DNA of 13,054 nucleotides from Candidatus Hydrogenedentota bacterium. GTDB taxonomy: Bacteria; Hydrogenedentota; Hydrogenedentia; Hydrogenedentales; JAEUWI01. The stretch is taken from NCBI GenBank assembly GCA_030430835.1, contig JAUIKJ010000032.1, forward strand, positions 1 to 13,054. The letters are read 5' to 3'. The notes below the pieces were generated by a model that did not search any database, was not told the DNA's origin, and worked only from the letters and a program-made list of their open reading frames with translations. The translations under genes and the position numbers were made by a program. Below are positions 1 to 5,444 of this stretch, in pieces. How positions within the stretch are numbered: the stretch's first letter is position 1; every line of letters begins with the position of its first letter.

Positions 1-245
1 CCCGCACGAGGACCCCGCTCGGTCCCCCGGCCGTCATGCGGCCCGAGGGAGAATGGAACGACTATCACATCGTTGCAAAAGGTCACCACATCACGCTGCA
101 TATCAACGGCCAGGTGTCCACCGTACTCATCGACCACGAGAAAGATCATTTCGATCTTAGCGGGCACCTCGGTCTGCAGCTCCGTAGCGGCGACCCGATG
201 ACCGTGCAATTCAGGGACATTCGCCTCAAACGGCTGGCGGAGTAA
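1..245 (+). CDS. DUF1080-family (3-keto-disaccharide hydrolase-like) protein, C-terminal fragment
   Basis: This is the 3' end of a gene that enters from the left edge; the frame is open from base 3 and ends at TAA 243-245, giving 80 visible residues. The pattern GEWNDYHIVAKGHHITLHIN, then LSGHLGLQLRSG and PMTVQFRDIRLKRL, is the characteristic last part of the DUF1080 (PF06439-type) concanavalin-like beta-sandwich: a Trp-Asn-x-Tyr strand, an ING hairpin, a G-x-x-GLQLxxG strand and a final FRDIxLK strand. Family members are usually secreted and bind or cleave sugars; some act as 3-keto-glycoside hydrolases or lyases. The signal peptide and most of the fold lie outside the window, so catalytic competence cannot be judged. 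The ATG at 36-38 is internal to the domain and is not taken as the start. Confidence 0.82.
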   Translation, partial: RTRTPLGPPAVMRPEGEWNDYHIVAKGHHITLHINGQVSTVLIDHEKDHFDLSGHLGLQLRSGDPMTVQFRDIRLKRLAE

Positions 246-375
246 TATCGGTTGTGCATGGGTTTTCTGCCGCTCTCTGCTGTGGAGGTGTTTTCCGATC
301 CTTTCAGTAATTCGACCCGAGGTCGCAAGGCAACGAATCCCACTATTCGACAGGCCTAGCCAAGCCCCGTGTGCG

Positions 376-382
376 AAAGGAG
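376..382 (+). promoter_or_regulatory. ribosome binding site of the GNAT gene
   Basis: AAAGGAG lies 5 bases before ATG 388. An in-frame TTG at 385 would be only 2 bases away, so this site decides for the ATG. Confidence 0.7.
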
Positions 383-387
383 TTTTG

Positions 388-1029
388 ATGCACACACCAC
401 AGATTGTTCCGCTTCGCCGCGCGGCATGCCCTGCGATCGGCAATGTCCTGGCGCGGGCGTTTCACGATGACCCGGTCTGGAAATTTCTGTCGCCGGATGA
501 TGCGCTGCGCCCGAAGCAACTCCGTTGGTTGTTCTCGCGCTGGTCCGTGCTGATGGCCGACCTGGGCGAGAGCTACGTGGTGGCGGATGGCTGTGGCGTG
601 GCCTTGTGGGCACCGGGTGGCGGGAAGAAGCCGGGCCTGCTGGGCTTGGCGCGCCTCGGTGTTCAGGCGCCTTTTGCAATGGGTCCGGGCTGGACGAAGC
701 GGATGCTGCAGATGATGCGGGATTCCGAACAGCGGCGTGCGGCGGAAATGCCCCGCGGCGCGTGGGAGTTGAACACCATCGGCGTGGACCCCGGCGCTCA
801 CGGCCGGGGTATTGGTGGTGCCTTGCTCCGGCGGGTTCTGGATCGCACGGATGCGGATGGCTTGCCGGTGTACGTCCAGACCCACAACCCGATCAATATT
901 CCCTACTACGAGCGGCATGGGTTCCAACTGATTCGCAAAGCACCGACTGTCCCGGGGAGGGATGTGTATACCTGCTCGCTGATCCGCCGGCCACGGCCGG
1001 TGTCCTCAGCACGGCCGGAGGTTTGCTAA
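388..1029 (+). CDS. GNAT-family N-acetyltransferase
   Basis: A 213-residue cytoplasmic protein with a GNAT fold. The acetyl-CoA pyrophosphate-binding motif A is visible at residues 127-147 (ELNTIGVDP, then GAHGRGIGGALL, matching the family Q/RxxGxG/A signature as HGRGIGG). It is followed by the last strands with the typical NPxNIPYYERHGF at 167-179, where the Tyr often serves as general acid. The N-terminal part (AFHDDPVWKFLSPDD at 24-38) resembles GNAT proteins annotated as puromycin N-acetyltransferase-like; such enzymes transfer an acetyl group to a small amine. The substrate cannot be read from the sequence. It stands alone on the plus strand, 142 bases after the DUF1080 gene, and converges on the HxlR regulator gene. 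A role in detoxification alongside the next gene group is only an inference from position. Confidence 0.88.
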   Translation: MHTPQIVPLRRAACPAIGNVLARAFHDDPVWKFLSPDDALRPKQLRWLFSRWSVLMADLGESYVVADGCGVALWAPGGGKKPGLLGLARLGVQAPFAMGPGWTKRMLQMMRDSEQRRAAEMPRGAWELNTIGVDPGAHGRGIGGALLRRVLDRTDADGLPVYVQTHNPINIPYYERHGFQLIRKAPTVPGRDVYTCSLIRRPRPVSSARPEVC

Positions 1030-1146
1030 GGTCGCTCCACCATCCGAATCAGGGATACGTGGACGCGTTGGTCATGTACACGTGGCTCGCCCATTGAATC
1101 CCAGCGACGCCGGCAGATTCACTTCTCCCGCCCCGATACGCGGGGA

Positions 1147-1506
1147 TCAGTCTTCGGTGTCTTCCTCCGCCTGGGCGACATGCATGTGCTCGGCACCCCA
1201 GTCGCGCATTGCGAGCATGATGGGTTCGAGGCTCCGGCCGTAGTCGGTTAGCGTGTACTCCACCCGTGGCGGCACTTCCGCATAGACCGTGCGATCGATA
1301 ATCCTGTCGGCTTCCAACTCGCGCAGCTGGTTCGTCAACATCCGCTGGGTGATGCCCTCGATCTTGCGGCGCAGTTCGCCGAAGCGCAGGACCTCGTTCT
1401 GCAGCAGCAGGAAGATGATTATCGACTTCCATCGCCCCCCAATTACGGACAGGGTCGCTTCCACCGAACACCCATAGGGATGTCCGTAGCCATTTTCTTC
1501 GCTCAT
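1147..1506 (-). CDS. HxlR/DUF24-family winged-helix transcriptional regulator
   Basis: A 119-residue DNA-binding protein of usual length for the HxlR (DUF24, MarR-related) family. Visible hallmarks are CSVEATLSVIGGRWKSIIIF at residues 13-32, with the conserved N-terminal Cys13 and GGRWK; FGELRRKIEGITQRMLTNQL at 42-61, the recognition helix region; LEADRIIDRTVYAEVPPRVEY at 64-84, the wing; and LTDYGRSLEPIM at 86-97. In characterised relatives (YodB, CatR, QorR types) the conserved Cys senses quinones, diamide or other electrophiles; that this protein does so is inference. The start at ATG 1504-1506 is chosen because the family begins a few residues before that Cys; the frame runs open to 1677, but the extra residues have no family character. 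Start-proximal AAGG is only 3 bases away, so the ribosome binding site is poor. The gene diverges from the DUF4437-MDR-methyltransferase genes, and the operator-like repeats lie right upstream. Confidence 0.92.
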   Translation of the reverse strand: MSEENGYGHPYGCSVEATLSVIGGRWKSIIIFLLLQNEVLRFGELRRKIEGITQRMLTNQLRELEADRIIDRTVYAEVPPRVEYTLTDYGRSLEPIMLAMRDWGAEHMHVAQAEEDTED

Positions 1507-1524
1507 ATGCCTTATTTTTCCATT

Positions 1525-1565
1525 GGTACCCAATTTGTAAGTACCTAAATTTTTTGTAAGTACTT
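1525..1565. promoter_or_regulatory. repeated GTAAGTAC elements, probable HxlR-type operator
   Basis: In the divergent spacer, TTTGTAAGTACCT (1534-1546) and TTTGTAAGTACTT (1553-1565) are near-identical direct repeats 19 bases apart, start to start. The stretch 1541-1563 is also an imperfect inverted repeat with arms GTACCTAAA and TTTGTAAGTAC. A third GTAC-centred near-palindrome, TTGGTACCCAA, lies at 1523-1533. Half-sites of the TACTTAC/GTAAGTA type are, as I recall, reported for DUF24 regulators of quinone-stress genes. The block ends 19 bases before the regulator's start codon, so binding would probably repress the regulator itself and could affect the divergent operon. The region is markedly AT-rich compared with its surroundings. 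Protein-operator pairing is inferred. Confidence 0.6.
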
Positions 1566-1593
1566 GTAGCAACAAAGGCTTACGCTCTAGCAT
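1564..1593 (+). promoter_or_regulatory. weak candidate promoter for the DUF4437 gene
   Basis: TTGTAG at 1564-1569 and TAGCAT at 1588-1593 are separated by 18 bases and overlap the edge of the GTAAGTAC repeats. The match to sigma-70 boxes is modest. An RNA starting near 1600 would have a leader of about 60 bases. Overlap of the -35 with the probable operator would fit repression. Confidence 0.28.
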
Positions 1594-1651
1594 ACACCAA
1601 ATCCGCAACCACGAAACAACGCCGGGGCCACGCGGTCCACGGCCAACCCTT

Positions 1652-1655
1652 GGAG
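1652..1655 (+). promoter_or_regulatory. ribosome binding site of the DUF4437 gene
   Basis: GGAG precedes three consecutive in-frame ATG codons at 1659, 1662 and 1665 by 3, 6 and 9 bases. The middle one has the most usual distance; the exact start is not settled. Confidence 0.5.
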
Positions 1656-1661
1656 CGCATG

Positions 1662-2573
1662 ATGATGACCCGCACACGCCTACGATTCGAGCATCCCCAC
1701 CCGCACCATCGACCGACTGCAGATCGCAGCCACCTGCGCGAGATTGTTCTATGCGCGCTGCTGATCGCCCGTTCCGGCTTCGGCGCAGACGCGGCGGCCG
1801 ACGAGACGTCCGGGATCGAAGTGGTCCAGCATTCCGAGGTCGCGTGGACCCATCTCAATCCGAAGCGCGGCGACCTGGCGCCCAAGGCGGGCACCCTCTG
1901 GGGCGACCGCAATGGAAGCGGCGCAACGGGCTTCCTTCTGAAGCCCTCCGATGGTTTCGCATCGCCGCCGCATATACACAACGTCTCCTACCGCGGCATC
2001 GTAATTCGCGGCCTGATCCACAACGATGATCCCGAGGCGGCGGCCCTGTGGATGCCTGCGGGATCCTTCTGGACCCAACCGCGTGGCGAGGTTCACATTA
2101 CCGCAGCCGAAGGCGCAGACACCCTGGCCTACATCGAAATCGAGGCGGGGCCGTACCTGGTCCAGCCTTCGGAGGAGGCTTTCGACAGCGGTGAACGCCC
2201 CATCAACCTGCACCGCACGAACGTGGTATGGCAAGACGCCGCCGACCTCGAATGGATCCGCGTCACGGGAGCGGACGCGCCGCAAGCGGCGATGCTCTGG
2301 GGGCACCGTGCGGCGGGCGAACTGAATGGCACCCTCCTCAAGTTGCCTGCCGGCGCGAGACTTTCCATCGAAAGTCCGGGCAGGTCCTTTCGGGCCGTCG
2401 TGATTGGCGGTGCAGTTCACTATGCACAGGGGGAGACGATCCAGATCCTGGACCCCGGCAGTTACTTCGGCTCACGCGATGGCGCCACACATTCGATACA
2501 GACGTCCCCCGATGGCGAGTCCCTCGTCTATGTGCGCACCGACGGCCCCTTCGAGATTGCACCGGGCGAATAG
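1662..2573 (+). CDS. DUF4437-family cupin protein, probably exported
   Basis: A 303-residue protein matching the DUF4437 family in length and in its conserved strings: LNPKRGDLAPKAGTLWGDR (residues 65-83), then TGFLLKPSDGFASPPHIHNV at 89-108, GLIHNDDP at 117-124, WMPAGSFWTQPRGEVHITAA at 130-149, and GPYLVQPSEEAF with ERPIN. The fold is a cupin beta-barrel pair. His104, His106 and His145 in the first half are plausible metal ligands; the second half (about 185-303: LWGHRAAGELNGTLLKLPAG) lacks an obvious His pair. Residues about 29-45 form a short hydrophobic stretch after a long Arg/His-rich leader, a plausible but atypical signal peptide. Reaction and substrate are unknown for the family. It is first in a plus-strand row with an MDR oxidoreductase and a methyltransferase, divergent from the HxlR regulator, and so probably belongs to its regulon. 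Confidence 0.85.
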   Translation: MMTRTRLRFEHPHPHHRPTADRSHLREIVLCALLIARSGFGADAAADETSGIEVVQHSEVAWTHLNPKRGDLAPKAGTLWGDRNGSGATGFLLKPSDGFASPPHIHNVSYRGIVIRGLIHNDDPEAAALWMPAGSFWTQPRGEVHITAAEGADTLAYIEIEAGPYLVQPSEEAFDSGERPINLHRTNVVWQDAADLEWIRVTGADAPQAAMLWGHRAAGELNGTLLKLPAGARLSIESPGRSFRAVVIGGAVHYAQGETIQILDPGSYFGSRDGATHSIQTSPDGESLVYVRTDGPFEIAPGE

Positions 2574-2621
2574 GCCTGCGTGGCGGACCCCATTAGACAC
2601 ACACGCCACCCGGCGCACAAC

Positions 2622-2627
2622 AAGGAG
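2622..2627 (+). promoter_or_regulatory. ribosome binding site of the MDR oxidoreductase gene
   Basis: AAGGAG with a 6-base gap to ATG 2634 fixes that start and rules out the upstream in-frame GTG at 2580. Confidence 0.75.
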
Positions 2628-2633
2628 AAGATC

Positions 2634-3620
2634 ATGAAAGCAATGCTCGTTCGTTCCTATGGAGAAAACTCGGTCTTCGAGGCCGGAGAGATTGAGAAGC
2701 CAACGCTGCGTGCGGGCCATGTTCTGGTCAAGATTGCGGCATCGAGTGTCAACACGGTCGACACGAAGATCCGGCGGGCCGGGGAAGCGCTGCCCCTCTC
2801 CCCAAAGCTTCCCGCGATCCTTGGCATGGATTTCGCCGGAACGATTGAGGCTGTTGGCGAGGGTGTGGACGGGTATAGCGTGGGCGACGCGGTCTATGGC
2901 TGCGCCGGCGGGCTGGCGGATCTACCTGGCACCCTGGCGGAGTACATTCTGGCCGATGCCGATCTGATTGCGCACAAGCCCGCCACGCTATCCATGCGCG
3001 AAGCCGCGGCCCTGCCGCTGGTCGGCATCACGGCCTACGAAGGATTGATGCGCGCGGGCGTAGGGGCGAATCAAACGGTCCTGGTCCATGGCGGCTCCGG
3101 TGGTGTGGGGCACGTGGCCCTGCAACTCGCCGCTCATTTGGGTGCCGAGGTCTATTCGACTGGCGGCGGCGAGCGGCAGTTGGCGCTGATAGAAGAACTC
3201 GGAGCGCGGCCAATCAACTACAGGACCGAGCGGGTGGAAGACTATGTGGCGCGGTGTACCGGTGGCCGCGGTTTCGACGTGGTCTTCGACTCGGTGGGCG
3301 GCACGAACATGACGAATTCCTTCGAGGCCGCGGCGCTGAACGGTCAGGTCGTATCGACCGTATCGACCTGTGAACTCGACCTGAGCGTGGCGCACTTCAA
3401 GGGCTTGTCTTTGCACGTTGTGTTCATGCTGATCCCCATGCTGCACCAGGTCGGGCGCGCGGCACACCATGCGATCCTCGCCAGGCTCGCGGGTATTGTG
3501 GATGCGGGTGCGCTCCGGCCCGTGCTCGATACCGAACACTACACGCTGGATCAGGCGGAGGCGGCGCATGCACGGCTGGAAAGTGGCCAGGGCATGGGCA
3601 AAGTGGTCATTGACAACTAG
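2634..3620 (+). CDS. zinc-independent MDR-family oxidoreductase (quinone oxidoreductase-like)
   Basis: A 328-residue medium-chain dehydrogenase/reductase, the usual length for the quinone oxidoreductase branch. The N-terminal GroES-like half contains LVKIAASSVNTVDTKIRRAG (residues 31-50) and GMDFAGTIEAVGEGVDGYSVGD (64-85). Asn40 in SSVNTVD, and the Cys/His zinc ligands missing at their usual places, mark the zinc-free QOR type. The Rossmann half has the nucleotide-binding loop HGGSGGVGHVALQLA at 152-166, typical of NADPH-dependent enzymes, and FDVVFDSVGG at 214-223. It should reduce a quinone or an activated enone with NADPH in the cytoplasm; the physiological substrate is unknown. It lies 60 bases after the DUF4437 gene in the same direction, a likely operon. 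HxlR-family regulators commonly sit beside such enzymes, which supports a role in electrophile or quinone stress. Confidence 0.9.
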   Translation: MKAMLVRSYGENSVFEAGEIEKPTLRAGHVLVKIAASSVNTVDTKIRRAGEALPLSPKLPAILGMDFAGTIEAVGEGVDGYSVGDAVYGCAGGLADLPGTLAEYILADADLIAHKPATLSMREAAALPLVGITAYEGLMRAGVGANQTVLVHGGSGGVGHVALQLAAHLGAEVYSTGGGERQLALIEELGARPINYRTERVEDYVARCTGGRGFDVVFDSVGGTNMTNSFEAAALNGQVVSTVSTCELDLSVAHFKGLSLHVVFMLIPMLHQVGRAAHHAILARLAGIVDAGALRPVLDTEHYTLDQAEAAHARLESGQGMGKVVIDN

Positions 3621-3644
3621 GCCGGCCGCATGCAAAGGTCGGCA

Positions 3645-3680
3645 GCATGCGAAGGGGCGCAGGCCATCGCATGCTTTTAA
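3645..3680 (+). terminator. hairpin with short T run after the MDR gene
   Basis: GCATGCGA (3645-3652) and TCGCATGC (3667-3674) form a perfect 8-bp stem with a 14-base loop, followed directly by TTTTAA. It begins 25 bases after the MDR stop codon. A third GCATGC at 3628-3633 offers an alternative, self-complementary partner. The T run is short, so termination may be partial and allow read-through to the methyltransferase. Confidence 0.42.
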
Positions 3681-3717
3681 CATGACTCCACCCCATCCCG
3701 CCCGGGAAAGAGATGCA

Positions 3718-4485
3718 ATGTCCGCGAATCACAGTGCACGCAGCATGGAAGTCTTCCATGAGGTCTTCGAAGGCTTGCCGCGACAGGGTCCCGGCAGCCG
3801 AGCCTGTACCCTTCAGGCGCTCTCGCTGTGCCGGGACCTTGTGGCCGCGCCCGCGATCCTGGACCTTGGCTGCGGCGTGGGTGCGCAGACCCTTGTCTTG
3901 GCCGCCAACACCACGGGCACGATCACCGCTGTGGATCTCCATGCGCCGAACATCGCACGCCTGAACGAAACCGTAGCGGAGGCTGGGTTAGGCGATCGAA
4001 TCCGGCCGGAGGTCGAAGACTTTGGTGCATTGTCCTATGCCCCGGCGAGCTTCGATCTGCTCTGGTCCGAGGGTGCGCTCTACAACCTCGGGATGGCGCG
4101 CGCGCTGCCGATGTGTTGGGCGCTACTTCGGCCCGGTGGCTACCTTGCCTTTACGGATGCGGTGTGGCGCACCCCGGATCCGCCCGCGGCGGTACGCGCG
4201 ATCTTCGTGGAAGACTACCCCGCGATGGGTCGCGTGTCGGATACGCTACAACAGATCGCGGACGCCGGCCTCGCGCTGGAAGGGCACTTTACGGTTCCCG
4301 ACGCGGCTTGGTGGACCGACTTTTACACGCCAATGGGCACACGAATTGAGGAACTTCGCGCGAAGTACCCGAACGACCCGGAAGCGCTCAGGGCGCTCGC
4401 CGCCGTGGCCGAAGAACCCCGAATGCACGAAGAGTATGGCGAACACTACGCCTACGAGTTTTTCGTCTGCCGTCGCCCATCATAG
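3718..4485 (+). CDS. class I SAM-dependent methyltransferase
   Basis: A 255-residue cytoplasmic protein with a Rossmann-type methyltransferase fold. Motif I is AILDLGCGVGAQTLVLA at residues 46-62, the acidic end of strand 2 is AVDLHAPNIARLN at 71-83 (Asp73 binding the SAM ribose), motif II/III is FDLLWSEGALYNLG at 112-125, and the post-motif strand is LLRPGGYLAFTDAVW at 136-150. It looks like the broad UbiE/methyltransferase-domain group acting on small molecules; the C-terminal part rich in acidic and aromatic residues gives no substrate. The start at ATG 3718 is preceded by a purine-rich GGGAAAGAG and gives the normal N-terminus; an in-frame ATG at 3682 is possible. It lies 97 bases after the MDR gene, with a hairpin between them, so co-transcription may be only partial. 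It converges on the minus-strand genes that follow. Confidence 0.9.
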   Translation: MSANHSARSMEVFHEVFEGLPRQGPGSRACTLQALSLCRDLVAAPAILDLGCGVGAQTLVLAANTTGTITAVDLHAPNIARLNETVAEAGLGDRIRPEVEDFGALSYAPASFDLLWSEGALYNLGMARALPMCWALLRPGGYLAFTDAVWRTPDPPAAVRAIFVEDYPAMGRVSDTLQQIADAGLALEGHFTVPDAAWWTDFYTPMGTRIEELRAKYPNDPEALRALAAVAEEPRMHEEYGEHYAYEFFVCRRPS

Positions 4486-4518
4486 GCCGGTCCGGGCGCT
4501 GCGCCAGAGCCGCTGAAT

Positions 4519-4540
4519 CCGGTGCCTCTTCCGGCACGGG
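4519..4540. terminator. weak hairpin between convergent genes
   Basis: GTGCC (4522-4526) and GGCAC (4533-4537) pair around a 6-base loop, extended past one mismatch by CC/GG. It lies between the convergent ends of the methyltransferase and beta-sandwich genes. There is no T run on either side, so this is a weak call. The rest of the 128-base gap shows nothing further. Confidence 0.22.
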
Positions 4541-4613
4541 GACTTCCGGGCAATAGCGCCTTTCTTCCTGCCGCCTGCGCGGTTGCTACACGATCCCCGA
4601 CGAATCAATACCG

Positions 4614-5348
4614 CTACTCGGGCACCGCAAGACCAGCACGGTTACTGTCGTCGATGAGCGGCGTCTGGCCTGTACGCGCCGACGCATCCGGGCGGGTCCA
4701 GATGCGCACATCGTCGAAGCAGCCGGTGTCATTGAAACTGCCGAGGCCGATGCCCCCCTGTGCAAAGCGCCGGTCTTCGGCCACCATGACCGGGGTGTCC
4801 ATGTCATCGAAATAGACCGCGATGGTGCCGATCGTCACATCGCGAACGATGCGCACATCGTGCCAGGCCTCCCCCCAGGTGATGCCATCGTTTCGATCCG
4901 TGGCGATCGATTGGCGATCTGCATTGTCCACGAGGAAGATGGTGTTTGCGCCATCGTCGGCCACGGGTGCGAAATGCGCGTAGTAGAACTGGTAGTCGCT
5001 CATTGCATTAAAGACGACGCAGAGATCCTGATGGGCGTATTGCTTGCCGCGGTGTCGCATGCGCGCTTCGAGTATGAAGTCGCCGACCTCCAAGCCGCGG
5101 ATCATCGCAACGGAGCGCGGCGCGAAAAACGTGCGTGCTACGCCCCCGCCGCGAAACAAGGAGAGCACGCCATTCCCGGTCTCGGCATCTTCCTCGATCC
5201 GCCAGCTTTCCGGATCCAGCATCTCCCAGTTGCCCAAGCCCGACTCGAAATTTTCCTCGAAGCGGAGGACCAGGCCCCCCTTTTCGAGAGCCGCTGCGCT
5301 TGCCGCGAGCAGCGCGGAGACGATCAGGGCCGTTTGCATCGACCTCAT
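4614..5348 (-). CDS. secreted concanavalin-like beta-sandwich protein (LamG/DUF1080-like)
   Basis: A 244-residue exported protein. Residues 1-20 are a good signal peptide (MRSMQTALIVSALLAASAAA) with probable cleavage after the Ala run. The mature part reads as one jelly-roll domain: FEENFESGLGNWEMLDPESW (30-49), a strand with FILEARMRHRGK, then HQDLCVVFNAMSDYQFYYAHF (106-126), then ANTIFLVDNADRQSI, WHDVRIVRD, IAVYFDDMDTPVM and GGIGLGSFNDTGCFDDVRIW. This order is that of DUF1080/family-16-like and LamG domains. No catalytic EXDXXE-type motif of true GH16 enzymes is evident, so sugar binding is likelier than cleavage. Cys109 and Cys210 could form a disulfide. The start at 5348 has GGGAG 8 bases upstream. 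It lies 96 bases after the SGNH gene on the same strand, a possible operon acting on extracellular carbohydrate. Confidence 0.78.
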   Translation of the reverse strand: MRSMQTALIVSALLAASAAALEKGGLVLRFEENFESGLGNWEMLDPESWRIEEDAETGNGVLSLFRGGGVARTFFAPRSVAMIRGLEVGDFILEARMRHRGKQYAHQDLCVVFNAMSDYQFYYAHFAPVADDGANTIFLVDNADRQSIATDRNDGITWGEAWHDVRIVRDVTIGTIAVYFDDMDTPVMVAEDRRFAQGGIGLGSFNDTGCFDDVRIWTRPDASARTGQTPLIDDSNRAGLAVPE

Positions 5349-5444
5349 GCTACAAGCTCCCATGTTGGTGCCACGGCGAACAGCCCAGCGCACACCGTTC
5401 CGCAGGCGAAGCGCGAAGGCATTCAAAGACATCGATGCGCCGTG

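Noticed and set aside
1131..1145. CCCCG/CGGGG hairpin just past the HxlR stop codon
   Set aside because: A 5-bp stem with no T run on either strand is too weak to call a terminator in DNA of this composition.
1507..1677. N-terminal extension of the HxlR protein by 57 codons
   Set aside because: The extension would run through the operator-like repeats and divergent spacer. Family proteins start near the conserved Cys, which fits ATG 1504-1506.
3469..3717. N-terminal extension of the methyltransferase into the MDR gene
   Set aside because: It overlaps the end of a clear MDR coding region and the hairpin. The extra residues have no methyltransferase character.
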